From Alphaproteobacteria bacterium (GTDB lineage Bacteria; Pseudomonadota; Alphaproteobacteria; Micropepsales; Micropepsaceae): 64,000 nucleotides of DNA. Shown piece after piece: positions 36,206 through 44,739 of the stretch. The stretch's first letter is position 1. Every line of letters begins with the position of its first letter. Below the pieces are notes generated by a model, which searched no databases, was not told where the DNA came from, and worked only from the letters and a program-made list of their open reading frames with translations. The translations under genes and the position numbers were made by a program. The stretch spans positions 58,213 to 122,212 of the forward strand of contig CANJJD010000005.1 in the NCBI GenBank assembly GCA_947474645.1, in the 5' to 3' direction.

Positions 36206-36562
36206 TTAACGGCCGGGGTTCCGGCAAGGCGGCGGATTGAGCAGCGGCGCCAGCCTGCGGCCGTCCAGGCTGACATAGGCGCTGTCGCCCCTGCCGGGAC
36301 GGCCCCGGGGGCCGGCCTTGCCGCGGGGGACGGCGATATTATCGGGCATCGGCACCGGGGCTTGGGCCACATCGGCGGGGGCAACCCGGCGGCCGTTCAC
36401 GTCGGTGCCTTCGGCATAGTCGGGACTGGCGGCGCAAGGCGCAGTGGGGCCGCCATCCAGCAAGGGATCAGGCTTGTGCGGTTTGGCGATGGTACCGGCC
36501 AGCGCAGGGGCAGCCAGCAAAGCCACAATCAACACCGCGAAATTATATTGCGCTCGCTGCAC
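36206..36562 (-). CDS. Small exported Pro-rich protein, function unknown
   Basis: A 118-residue protein with a Sec signal (MQRAQYNFAVLIVALL, cleavage near APALAG) and a Pro/Gly/Arg-rich mature part. The segment CAASPDYAEGTDVNGRRVAPADV matches a pattern I recall from small exported alphaproteobacterial proteins, in which a Cys precedes a D-x-NGxxVxPAD motif. It starts at GTG. A probable -10 element, TATAGT, lies on the minus strand at about 36610. It is a separate unit upstream of the 524-residue secreted protein. Confidence 0.6.
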   Translation of the reverse strand: MQRAQYNFAVLIVALLAAPALAGTIAKPHKPDPLLDGGPTAPCAASPDYAEGTDVNGRRVAPADVAQAPVPMPDNIAVPRGKAGPRGRPGRGDSAYVSLDGRRLAPLLNPPPCRNPGR

Positions 36563-36667
36563 TGCAACAGACCTATTAATTCGTGACTCCGCGACGGAAG
36601 CACTATATCAAACCACTCAATAAAAGAACGTGACCGCATTAGAACGGCCAAGTTCGGGGAGAATTTC

Positions 36668-36696
36668 AAAGGCCGGAGCGATGCTCCGGCCTTTTT
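36668..36696 (+). terminator. Strong orphan intrinsic terminator
   Basis: A perfect twelve-base stem, AAAGGCCGGAGC / GCTCCGGCCTTT, with a three-base loop and a T5 tail on the plus strand. No plus-strand gene lies upstream for more than 2 kb (the flanking genes are minus strand), so it implies an unrecognised RNA transcribed rightward from about 36570. Confidence 0.75.
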
Positions 36697-36731
36697 CATA
36701 TTGGGGTGAGGAGCGGTAGGCCAAAGGCCTA

Positions 36732-36788
36732 CGAAACGGTCCAGTGGACCGTTTCGAGCGACGAACGCCCTGAGCCTAAGCGAAGGGC
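36732..36788. repeat. REP-like double palindrome before the purine permease
   Basis: CGAAACGGTCC and GGACCGTTTCG form an eleven-base perfect stem with an AGT loop (36732-36756), followed by GCCC-TGAGCC...-GGGC (36767-36788). The second half resembles the small extragenic palindromes scattered through alphaproteobacterial genomes. It ends four bases before the permease start, so it sits where the leader should be. Confidence 0.5.
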
Positions 36789-36791
36789 CGG

Positions 36792-38087
36792 GTGGTGCAG
36801 ATACTGGAGCGATTGTTCGGCCTGCGCGCCGAAGGGGTGACCGCCAAAAGCGAGATCCTGGCCGGGGTCACGGTGTTCTTCACCATGGCCTATATCCTGT
36901 TCGTCAATCCGCAGATCCTCGGCGCCGCCGGCATGGACCGTGGCGCGGTGTTCATGGCCACCGCCATCGCCGCCGCCCTGACCAGCCTGATGATGGGGCT
37001 TTACGCCAACCTGCCGGTCGCCCTGGCGCCGGGCATGGGCCAGAACGCCTATTTCGCCTTCACCGTGGTGCCGCTGCTGGCGGGCGACTGGCGGCTGGCG
37101 CTGGGCTGCGTGTTCATCTCGGGCGTGTTGTTCGTGGCGATCTCGGCCTCGCCGCTGCGCGAAGGGTTGATCAACGCCCTGCCCCAAAGCCAGAAACGCG
37201 CCATCGGCGCCGGCATCGGTTTCTTTCTCGCGCTTATCGGCTTCGAGGGCGCGGGCTGGATCAAGGCCAGCAGCGCCACCCTGCTCCAGCCCGGCAACTT
37301 AGGTGACCCCAAGGCGCTGATCGCGGCCGGCGCACTGCTGCTGATGGCGGCGCTGTGGGCCAGGAAAGTTATGGGGGCCGTGCTGATCGGCATTGTTGCC
37401 GCCACCGCCGCCAGCATAGCGCTGGGCCTTTCGGCCCTGCCCGCCCTCACCGCCGCGCCACCATCCATCGCGCCCACCTTCGCGGCGCTGCATTTCACCG
37501 GCAGCGCCTCGATGGGCGCGCTGGTGTCGGTGGTGCTGGTGTTCCTGCTGCTGGACCTGCTGGACACCTCCGGCACCCTGACCGCGGTAGGCAACCAGGC
37601 CGGACTGATGAAGGATGGCCGGCTCAAGAACGGCCGCCGTGCCCTGGTCAGCGACGCCACCGGCACCATGATCGGCGCCGTGCTGGGGACCTCGCCCGTC
37701 ACCGCCTATATCGAAAGCGCCGCCGGCGTCGGCGGCCGCACCGGCCTGGTCGCCGTCACCGTCGCCGTGCTGTTCCTGGCCGCGCTGCTGCTGGCCCCGT
37801 TGGCCGGCGCAGTGCCCGCCTACGCCACAGCCCCGGCCCTGATCTTCGTCGCCGCCCTGTTCGCCAAGGAACTGAAAGAGGTGCCGTGGGACGACGTCAC
37901 CGAAGCCCTGCCCGCCCTGGTCACGGCCCTGGCCATCCCCTTCACCTTCTCCATCGCCACCGGAATCGGCATCGGCTTTACCGCTTATGCAGTCCTCAAG
38001 CTGCTGACGGGGCGGTGGCGTGAAATCGGGCCGGGCGTGGCGGTGATCGCGCTGGCTTTCGCGGCGAAAGTGGCGTTCGGCATTTAG
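36792..38087 (+). CDS. NCS2/AzgA-family purine (guanine/hypoxanthine/adenine) permease
   Basis: A 431-residue inner-membrane transporter of about 12-14 helices that takes up purine bases with proton symport. AzgA-subfamily marks are visible: TMAYILFVNPQILGAAGM in helix 1, LAPGMGQNAYFAFTVV, the substrate-site segment LDLLDTSGTLTAVGNQAGL and GAVLGTSPVTAYIESAAGVGG. The start is GTG at 36792, or the next codon, GTG at 36795; a short N-terminal tail before helix 1 fits the family. Exact substrate cannot be fixed. It ends just before a MITE-like element. Confidence 0.88.
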   Translation: MVQILERLFGLRAEGVTAKSEILAGVTVFFTMAYILFVNPQILGAAGMDRGAVFMATAIAAALTSLMMGLYANLPVALAPGMGQNAYFAFTVVPLLAGDWRLALGCVFISGVLFVAISASPLREGLINALPQSQKRAIGAGIGFFLALIGFEGAGWIKASSATLLQPGNLGDPKALIAAGALLLMAALWARKVMGAVLIGIVAATAASIALGLSALPALTAAPPSIAPTFAALHFTGSASMGALVSVVLVFLLLDLLDTSGTLTAVGNQAGLMKDGRLKNGRRALVSDATGTMIGAVLGTSPVTAYIESAAGVGGRTGLVAVTVAVLFLAALLLAPLAGAVPAYATAPALIFVAALFAKELKEVPWDDVTEALPALVTALAIPFTFSIATGIGIGFTAYAVLKLLTGRWREIGPGVAVIALAFAAKVAFGI

Positions 38088-38093
38088 CTCAAC

Positions 38094-38225
38094 TGTCATT
38101 CCCGGCGAGCCGCGCGGCCACGCGCGGTGAGGGAAGGGAATCCAGGCTGTTAAAATCTATAGGTGGCAAAAGCCTGGATCCCCTTCCCTCGCACTCGCTA
38201 TCGCTCGTGCTCGCCGGGGATGACA
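38094..38225. mobile_element. MITE-like palindromic element with 17-base terminal repeats
   Basis: A 132-bp element with no coding capacity. TGTCATTCCCGGCGAGC at 38094-38110 and its near-perfect reverse complement at 38209-38225 form the ends; an inner pair (GGGAATCCAGGCT and AGCCTGGATCCCC) extends the foldback. No target-site duplication could be identified by eye. This type of extragenic foldback (GTCATTCCCGGCGA...) is common in alphaproteobacteria as I recall. Confidence 0.65.
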
Positions 38226-38235
38226 CAATGACGTC

Positions 38236-38469
38236 TCAAAGCTCCAGCCAGCCAAAGCCGATGAAGGCGTAGAATACCACCCAGATCACCGCCGCGACGA
38301 CGGCCGACCACAGCATCTTCTTCTTCAGCATGGGATTGAGCGGGGCGCCGCTTTCCGGGTCGCGTTCGCTGCCCAGGCCCACCGGCAGCAGGCAGAAAAG
38401 GACGAGGAACCACAGCACCGCATAGGCGCTGAACAGCACGACATAGTGGAGACCGGCGGCCAGGCTCAT
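38236..38469 (-). CDS. DUF1467 family membrane protein
   Basis: A 77-residue protein with two membrane helices: an N-terminal one (AGLHYVVLFSAYAVLWFLVLF) and a second near the end (MLWSAVVAAVIWVVFYAFIGFGW), joined by a loop with ERDPESGAPLNPMLKKK, the DUF1467 signature. Function unknown. In Rhizobiales and Caulobacterales it normally sits between rnj and proS, as here. The start at 38469 was chosen because GGG lies six bases before it; an ATG two codons earlier overlaps this ribosome site. Palindromic elements flank it on both sides. Confidence 0.85.
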   Translation of the reverse strand: MSLAAGLHYVVLFSAYAVLWFLVLFCLLPVGLGSERDPESGAPLNPMLKKKMLWSAVVAAVIWVVFYAFIGFGWLEL

Positions 38470-38480
38470 ACACATCCCAA

Positions 38481-38587
38481 ATTGTCATGGCCCACCGGAG
38501 TGTGGGCCATCCAGTTTGGTTCGCACCACGCTGGAAGGCAAGGCGCCGGCGTCACCTGGATGGCCCGCAGTCGCGGGCCATGACAAT
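38481..38587. mobile_element. Second MITE-like palindromic element
   Basis: A 107-bp non-coding foldback with 13-base perfect ends, ATTGTCATGGCCC (38481-38493) and GGGCCATGACAAT (38575-38587). An inner inverted pair, GGGCCATCCAG and CTGGATGGCCC, extends it. It is a different sequence type from the element at 38094-38225. It ends six bases before the rnj stop codon. Confidence 0.65.
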
Positions 38588-38593
38588 GGGGGC

Positions 38594-40243
38594 TTAAATC
38601 TCGCTTACCAGCACCCGCGTGACGGGCTTCTTGCCCCAGGCATCATGGGCCGCCCGCCGCGCGGCGCGGCGGACATTCTCGGCCAGGTCGTCAATGTCGC
38701 TGCGCTTGTTCTTGTCCAGCGTCTCTTCCACCGCCTTCAGCACCGCGTCTTCCACCGGCTCGGGCATGCCTTCGCCCAGCACCACGGGCGGGGCGGCGAT
38801 GCGGCCCTTTTGATCCACCACCAGTGCCACCACCAGCAATCCGGCGAACGCCATGGCGCGGCGCCCCTTGGACAGGCCCTCGCCCTCGCCCACCAGTATC
38901 CGGCCATCCATATGGATGCGGCCCGAGGGCACTTCGTCGATCAGTTCGGGGCGGCCGGGCGCCAGGCGGAACATCTGGCCATTCTCCGGCACCATCGCCT
39001 GCGGCACCTGCAGCGAGCGCGCCAGCTTGGCGTGGCTGACCTGGTGGCGCATTTCGCCATGTACGGGCAGCGCCAGCTTGGGGCGGATCCAGCGATACAT
39101 CTGGGTCAGCTCGTCGCGGCAGGGATGGCCGGAGACATGCACGAAATGATCCTCGGCCGTCAGCAGGGCGATGCCCCTGGCCGCCAACTGATTCTGGATC
39201 TCGGCGATGGCCAGTTCATTGCCGGGAATGACCCGGCTGGAAAAGATCACCGTATCGCCTTCCGCCAGCGCGACATGGGGATGGCTGCCATTGGCGATGC
39301 GCGCCAGCGCGGCGCGCGGCTCGCCCTGGCTGCCGGTGCACAGATACAGCACCTTGTGGGCCGGCATGTCGGCCACGTCGGTCTCGTCCAGAACTTGCGG
39401 AAAGTCCTTGAGGTAACCGGTCTCGCGCGCCGCCGACACCATCTTCTGCATCGAGCGGCCGACCAGCGCCACCCGCCGGCCATGCGCCTTGGCGGCGCGC
39501 GCCACCGTATCCAGCCGCGCCACATTGGAGGCAAAGCCGGTCACCGCCACCCGCCCCTTCAAAGTGCCGATCAGTTCGGTCAGGCTTTCTCGCACTTTCG
39601 CTTCCGAACCCGAACTGCCCGGCACCAGCGCATTGGTGGAATCGCACACCAGCGCCAGCACGCCTTCATCGCCCAGCTTTTCCAGCGCGGCGGTGTCGGT
39701 GGCCTCGCCCAGCATGGGATCGGGATCGATCTTCCAGTCGCCGGTATGGGCCACCACGCCCAAAGGCGTGCGGATGGCCAACAGGTTGGGTTCCAGGATG
39801 GAATGGGTGATGGAAATGAAATCCAGCTCGAACGGCCCCAAGGTCAGCTTGCCGCCCACCGGCACTTCCTTGACCTTCACCTTGGACGACAGCCCCGCTT
39901 CCTCCAGCTTGCCGGCGATCAACCGGGCGGTGAAAGGCGTGGCATAGACGGGACAGCGCAAGCTTGGCCACAAAGGCGCGATAGCGCCGATATGATCCTC
40001 ATGCGCATGGGTGGCGATGATGGCCAGCACATTTTCCCGCCGCTCGACCAGGTAGCGGATGTCAGGCATCAGCAGGTCCACGCCGGGCGTGTTGCCTTCG
40101 CGCCCGAACAGCACACCGCAATCCACGATGATCCATTGCCGGTCGTGCGGCGGGCCATAACCATAGGCGTTGAAATTCATGCCGATCTCGCCCGACCCGC
40201 CCAAGGGCAGGAAGACCAGCTCATCGTGGGTGACACGCGCCAT
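38594..40243 (-). CDS. rnj: Ribonuclease J
   Basis: A metallo-beta-lactamase/beta-CASP nuclease with 5'-to-3' exonuclease and endonuclease activity, used in rRNA maturation and mRNA decay. The 549-residue protein shows VFLPLGGSGEIGMNFNAYGY, the metal motif THAHEDHIGAI, the beta-CASP segment with the late HVSGHPCRDELTQM, and a C-terminal domain after residue 440. The start overlaps the coaX stop by one base (TAATG), so rnj is transcribed with the nuo-birA-coaX unit. Confidence 0.95.
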   Translation of the reverse strand: MARVTHDELVFLPLGGSGEIGMNFNAYGYGPPHDRQWIIVDCGVLFGREGNTPGVDLLMPDIRYLVERRENVLAIIATHAHEDHIGAIAPLWPSLRCPVYATPFTARLIAGKLEEAGLSSKVKVKEVPVGGKLTLGPFELDFISITHSILEPNLLAIRTPLGVVAHTGDWKIDPDPMLGEATDTAALEKLGDEGVLALVCDSTNALVPGSSGSEAKVRESLTELIGTLKGRVAVTGFASNVARLDTVARAAKAHGRRVALVGRSMQKMVSAARETGYLKDFPQVLDETDVADMPAHKVLYLCTGSQGEPRAALARIANGSHPHVALAEGDTVIFSSRVIPGNELAIAEIQNQLAARGIALLTAEDHFVHVSGHPCRDELTQMYRWIRPKLALPVHGEMRHQVSHAKLARSLQVPQAMVPENGQMFRLAPGRPELIDEVPSGRIHMDGRILVGEGEGLSKGRRAMAFAGLLVVALVVDQKGRIAAPPVVLGEGMPEPVEDAVLKAVEETLDKNKRSDIDDLAENVRRAARRAAHDAWGKKPVTRVLVSEI

Positions 40244-41031
40244 TATGCTTTTTTGATTTCTTTTGGGACATTGCGCGCGTGGATCAGCATCAACCCCCGC
40301 ATGGTGAGATCGGGGTCAATATGCTCGATGGCCGGAATGTCGGGGCGGAACAGATGCGACAGCCCACCGGTCGCCACCACCGTCATGGGCTTGCCGTACT
40401 CGGCCTTGATGCCGTTGATCAGGCCGGTGATCAGGCCGACATAACCCCAATAGACGCCGGACTGCATGCTGGAAATCGTGTCGCGGCCGATCACCTTCTG
40501 GGCGCGGCCGATGGCGACGCGCGGCAGCAGGGCCGCGGCCTGGTGCAGCGCCTCGATGGAAAGGTTGGCGCCCGGCGCGATGACGCTGCCGTCAAAGGCG
40601 CCGTCGGCCGAGACGATGTCGAAATTGGTGGCGGTGCCGAAATCCACCACGATCACCGCGCCCTTGTAGCTGGCATGCGCCGCTACGGTGTTGCACAGCC
40701 GGTCGGCGCCCACGGTTTCGGGCCGGTCGACTTTGGGCTTGGGGCCCAGATCCAGCGCCGGATCCCCCACGCGCAAAGGTTCGGTCTTGAGATACTTGCG
40801 GCACATGTCGCGCAAATCGAACAGCACCGCCGGCACCACCGTGGCGATGATGGCGGCATCCAGGTCGGCGAAGGACAGGCCTTCCAGTTCCAGCAGGCTT
40901 CCCAGCCACACGGCATATTCGTCGGCGGTGCGGCTGACTTGCGTGACCGCGCGCCACTGGGCGCGCATCTTGTCGCCCTCATAGAGCGCAAAGACGATAT
41001 TGGTATTGCCGGCGTCGATGGCGAGCAGCAT
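40243..41031 (-). CDS. coaX: Type III pantothenate kinase
   Basis: Phosphorylates pantothenate, the first step of coenzyme A synthesis, without feedback inhibition by CoA. The 262-residue ASKHA-fold protein has LLAIDAGNTNIVFAL (phosphate loop), VIVVDFGTATNFDIVSADG with the catalytic Asp, and GSVIAPGANLSIEALHQAA. It overlaps birA upstream by one base (TGATG) and rnj downstream. Confidence 0.95.
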   Translation of the reverse strand: MLLAIDAGNTNIVFALYEGDKMRAQWRAVTQVSRTADEYAVWLGSLLELEGLSFADLDAAIIATVVPAVLFDLRDMCRKYLKTEPLRVGDPALDLGPKPKVDRPETVGADRLCNTVAAHASYKGAVIVVDFGTATNFDIVSADGAFDGSVIAPGANLSIEALHQAAALLPRVAIGRAQKVIGRDTISSMQSGVYWGYVGLITGLINGIKAEYGKPMTVVATGGLSHLFRPDIPAIEHIDPDLTMRGLMLIHARNVPKEIKKA

Positions 41032-41765
41032 CAGAAGAATACCTCGCCCGCCGCGATGGCGCGCACCTGGGCCCCGTCGTTCAGCAGCAAGGCGCCCGTG
41101 CCGTCTATGCCTTCGAACACGCCCTGGCGGGTTTCCTGCGCCAGCCGCGCGGTGATGCGCCCGCCCAGCCCCCCGGCCCGCGCCAGCCAGGCGGTACGCA
41201 CTGTGTCAAAACCCTGGTTCATCCAGACACCATACCAATGGGCGAAGCGCGCGGCGAGGACGCACAAGGCATCATCGGGCGATGGCGGCGCAAGGCCCAG
41301 TTGCGCCAGGGACGTGGCCGGGAACGCGGTGCCTTCGGGCGCGGCCGCCAAGTTGACGCCAATGCCGACCGCCAGCCAGCCGGGACCGGCTTCGAGCAAT
41401 ATGCCCGCCAACTTGCGCCCATCGGCCAGCACGTCATTCGGCCATTTCACGGTGATGCTGGTTTTGGGCGCAAAATGCGCCGCCATCTCGGCCGCCGCCA
41501 GCGCGGCGACGAATGAGAGTTGTCCGGTGACGCTGGGCGCCGCATCCGGGCGCAGTAACAAGGTCGCCGCCAGGTTGCCCGCATCGGTCTGCCAGACCCG
41601 GCCGCGGCGGCCGCGCCCCGCTGTCTGATTGTCGGCGGTGATCCAGACGGGACCGGCTTCACCGGCCTCGGCCAGACGGCGCGCCTCGCTGTTGGTGGAA
41701 TCCAGTTCGGGATGCCGGATTTTTCGGTAGCCTTCCGGCCAGGCGGTCAAGGAAGCAGCGCTCAA
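41031..41765 (-). CDS. birA: Biotin--[acetyl-CoA-carboxylase] ligase, catalytic type
   Basis: Attaches biotin to the carboxyl-carrier protein of acetyl-CoA carboxylase. About 244 residues, with the biotin-binding loop DNQTAGRGRRGRVWQ and the signature KWPNDVLADGRKLAGILLE, plus the C-terminal SH3-like subdomain. There is no N-terminal DNA-binding domain, so it is a monofunctional ligase and not a repressor. The TTG at 41765 was chosen because it overlaps the nuoN stop (TTGA); no ATG fits. The same frame is open further up inside nuoN but that part is out-of-frame noise. Confidence 0.88.
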   Translation of the reverse strand: MSAASLTAWPEGYRKIRHPELDSTNSEARRLAEAGEAGPVWITADNQTAGRGRRGRVWQTDAGNLAATLLLRPDAAPSVTGQLSFVAALAAAEMAAHFAPKTSITVKWPNDVLADGRKLAGILLEAGPGWLAVGIGVNLAAAPEGTAFPATSLAQLGLAPPSPDDALCVLAARFAHWYGVWMNQGFDTVRTAWLARAGGLGGRITARLAQETRQGVFEGIDGTGALLLNDGAQVRAIAAGEVFF

Positions 41766-43198
41766 GGAATCAAAGAACGCGCCGCGGCGTCGGCGGCGGT
41801 GATCACCGGGGAAGCGGCGAAAATGAACAGCAGCGCCACCACGCCGGACAGAACCATGATGGCCTTGGAGCCGATGCCGGTGATGAGATCGAAGGCGTGC
41901 GCCGGTTCGTCGAAGAACATCACCTTCACGACGCGCAGGTAATAGACCAGGCCCACGGTGCTGGCGAGCACGCCCAGCACGGCCGGAATGAACAGCCCCG
42001 CCTGGATGGCGGCGAGGAAGACATAGAACTTGCCGAAAAAGCCGGCCAGCGGCGGCAGGCCCGCGAGACTGAGGAACAGCATGGAGAAGACCACCGCCAG
42101 CTTCAGGTCGTTGCGCGCCAGCCCGGCCAGGTCGGAGATATTCTCCACCGCCTTGCCGCCGCGGCGCATCGCCTGGATGCAGGCGAACACGCCCAGGTTG
42201 GTGAAAACATAGATGGCCAGATAGATCAGCACGCCTCGCGCGCCCAGTGAAGTGCCGGCCGCCAGGCCCAGCAGCGCATAGCCCATGTGACCGATGGAGC
42301 TGTACGCCATCAGGCGCTTGATGTTGGTCTGGCCGATGGCGGCGACGGCGCCCAGCACCATAGACAGCACCGAGATGGCGATAATGACCTGGCGCCACTG
42401 GTGGATCAGGTCGGGGAACGGCGTCAAGATCGCGCGCAGGAACAGGCACAGCGCCGCCACCTTGGCGGCGGTGGCGAAATAGGCGGTGACCGGCGTCGGC
42501 GCGCCTTCATAAACGTCCGGCGTCCACATGTGGAACGGCACGGCGCTGACCTTGAAGGCCAGGCCGGAAATCAGGAACACGATGCCGAAGATCACGCCCA
42601 GCCCCGGCGCGGCGCCATGGGTCGCGGTCGCGATGGCGGCGAAATCGGTCGAGCCGGTAAAGCCGTAGATCAGCGAGATGCCGTAGAGCAGCATGCCCGA
42701 CGACAGCGCGCCCAGCACGAAATACTTCAGACCAGCCTCGCTGGAGCGCAGATGATCGCGGTTGAAGGCCGCCAGCACGTACAGCGCCAGGGATTGCAGC
42801 TCCAACCCCATATAGAGCGACAGGAAGTTGGAGGCTGACACCATCAGCATCATGCCCAGGGTCGCCAGCAGCATGATCACCGGCAGCTCGAAGCGCGACA
42901 GCTTGACGGACACGAAGAACTCATCCGCCAACAGGATGGACAGGGCCGCCCCGGACAGGATCAACAACTTGGCGAAGCGCGAGAAACCGTCGGCGATGAA
43001 GGCATTGTGGAAGGCGGACGCCTGTTCCGGGCCCATCACCGTGGCCGCACCGGCCACAACCAGCAAGGCAATGGCGCCCCAGCTCACCACCGGCGCACTC
43101 TTTTCACCAGTAATGGCGCCGAACAGCAGCAGCGCCATGGCGCCGATCGCCAGGATCAGTTCGGGCAGAAGAACGAGAAGATCGGTTTGAAGACTCAC
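41762..43198 (-). CDS. nuoN: NADH-quinone oxidoreductase subunit N
   Basis: An antiporter-like proton-pumping membrane subunit of complex I. The 478-residue protein has about 14 helices, with [20 protein letters not shown] and the conserved Lys/His segment [19 protein letters not shown]. It starts at GTG overlapping the nuoM stop (GTGA) and is followed by birA. Confidence 0.96.
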   Translation of the reverse strand: MSLQTDLLVLLPELILAIGAMALLLFGAITGEKSAPVVSWGAIALLVVAGAATVMGPEQASAFHNAFIADGFSRFAKLLILSGAALSILLADEFFVSVKLSRFELPVIMLLATLGMMLMVSASNFLSLYMGLELQSLALYVLAAFNRDHLRSSEAGLKYFVLGALSSGMLLYGISLIYGFTGSTDFAAIATATHGAAPGLGVIFGIVFLISGLAFKVSAVPFHMWTPDVYEGAPTPVTAYFATAAKVAALCLFLRAILTPFPDLIHQWRQVIIAISVLSMVLGAVAAIGQTNIKRLMAYSSIGHMGYALLGLAAGTSLGARGVLIYLAIYVFTNLGVFACIQAMRRGGKAVENISDLAGLARNDLKLAVVFSMLFLSLAGLPPLAGFFGKFYVFLAAIQAGLFIPAVLGVLASTVGLVYYLRVVKVMFFDEPAHAFDLITGIGSKAIMVLSGVVALLFIFAASPVITAADAAARSLIP

Positions 43199-44739
43199 CG
43201 TCCCGCTCCTTTGTGCAATTCTGCCACGACTTCTGTTTTGGTCGCTCTCGCTCGCGCGAACGCTCCGGTGGCATGGTCCATCGCCAAGGCGGTCTTGTTG
43301 TCAGCGATCAGCTTGGCCACGGCGGGCGTGGTCACGTCCAGCACCGGCTTGGGATAGAAGCCCAGCGCGATGGTGATCACCACCAGCGGCGCCAACAGCG
43401 CGATCTCGCGGGCGGTCAGGTCCTCGATCGCCTGCAAAGACGGCTTGACCAGCGCCCCGAAGATGATGCGGCGATAGAGGAACAGCGCATAGGCGGCCGA
43501 CAGGATCACGCCGGTGGCCGAGAAGATCGCCAGCCAGCTATTGTGCAGATAGGCGCCCATCATGGTGAGGAATTCGCCGATGAAGCCGCTGGTGCCCGGC
43601 AGGCCGACATTGGCCAAGGTGAACACCAGGAAACAGGCGGCATACAGCGGCATGCGGCTCGCCAGCCCGCCATAAGCGGCGATCTCGCGGGTGTGCAGGC
43701 GGTCATAGACCACGCCGACGCAGAGGAACAACGCGCCTGACACCACGCCATGGCTGATCATCTGGAAGATGCCGCCTTCCACGCCCTGATGCGTCAGGGT
43801 GAAGATGCCCAGGGTGACAAAGCCCATATGCGCCACCGAGGAATAGGCGATCAGCTTCTTCATATCCTCCTGCGCCAGCGCCACCAGCGAGGTGTAGATG
43901 ATCGCCACGATGCTCATGGTGAACACCAGGGGCGCGAACATCTCGGTGGCAGACGGGAACATGGGCAGCGAGAAACGCAGGAAACCGTACCCGCCCATCT
44001 TCAGCAGAATGCCGGCCAGGATCACCGAACCGGCGGTGGGCGCCTCGACATGCGCGTCGGGCAGCCAGGTATGAACCGGCCACATCGGCATCTTGACCGC
44101 GAAGCTGGCGAAGAAGGCCAGCCACAGCCATATCTGCATGTGCGGCGGGAAATGCACGCCGTTCAGCAAGGTCACGATGTCGGTGGTGCCCGAATACCAG
44201 TACATGCTCATGATCGCGAGCAGCATCAGCACCGAACCGACAAAGGTGTAGAGGAAGAACTTGAAGCTGGCATAGACACGCCGCTTGCCGCCCCAGATGC
44301 CGATGATCAGGAACATCGGGATCAGGCCGGCCTCGAACAGCACATAGAACAGCACCAGGTCCAGGGCGCAGAACACGCCGATCATCATGGTTTCCAGCAC
44401 CAGGAAGGCGACCATGTATTCGGCGACGCGGGTTTCAATCGATTCCCAACTCGCGGCGATGCAGAAGGGCATCAGGCCGGCGGTCAGCACCACGAACAGG
44501 ATGGAAATGCCGTCCACGCCCATGTGATAGGAGATGCCGCCGCCCAGCCAGTCCAGCTTCTCCACCATCTGGAAGCCGGGATTGGAATTGTCGAACCCGG
44601 CCCACGTCACCAGCGACAGGATGAACACCACCACCGTGGTGCCCAGCGCGATCCAGCGCGCCGCGTTCGGCATCAACAGAATGGCCAGCGCCCCCAGCAG
44701 GGGCACGAAGGTCACGAGCGAAAGAATGGGAAGGCTCAC
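43195..44739 (-). CDS. nuoM: NADH-quinone oxidoreductase subunit M
   Basis: An antiporter-like proton-pumping subunit of complex I. The 514-residue protein has about 14 helices and the segments [20 protein letters not shown] and [15 protein letters not shown]. The start is the GTG at 44739, which overlaps the nuoL stop (GTGA) and has GGAGG six bases upstream; the longer open frame runs inside nuoL and was rejected. A 20-residue charged C-terminal tail ([19 protein letters not shown]) is extra to the family. Confidence 0.96.
   Translation of the reverse strand: MSLPILSLVTFVPLLGALAILLMPNAARWIALGTTVVVFILSLVTWAGFDNSNPGFQMVEKLDWLGGGISYHMGVDGISILFVVLTAGLMPFCIAASWESIETRVAEYMVAFLVLETMMIGVFCALDLVLFYVLFEAGLIPMFLIIGIWGGKRRVYASFKFFLYTFVGSVLMLLAIMSMYWYSGTTDIVTLLNGVHFPPHMQIWLWLAFFASFAVKMPMWPVHTWLPDAHVEAPTAGSVILAGILLKMGGYGFLRFSLPMFPSATEMFAPLVFTMSIVAIIYTSLVALAQEDMKKLIAYSSVAHMGFVTLGIFTLTHQGVEGGIFQMISHGVVSGALFLCVGVVYDRLHTREIAAYGGLASRMPLYAACFLVFTLANVGLPGTSGFIGEFLTMMGAYLHNSWLAIFSATGVILSAAYALFLYRRIIFGALVKPSLQAIEDLTAREIALLAPLVVITIALGFYPKPVLDVTTPAVAKLIADNKTALAMDHATGAFARARATKTEVVAELHKGAGR

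Noticed and set aside
41766-42449. Long N-terminal extension of BirA inside nuoN
   Set aside because: Out-of-frame translation of nuoN; the ligase begins at the coupled TTG at 41765.
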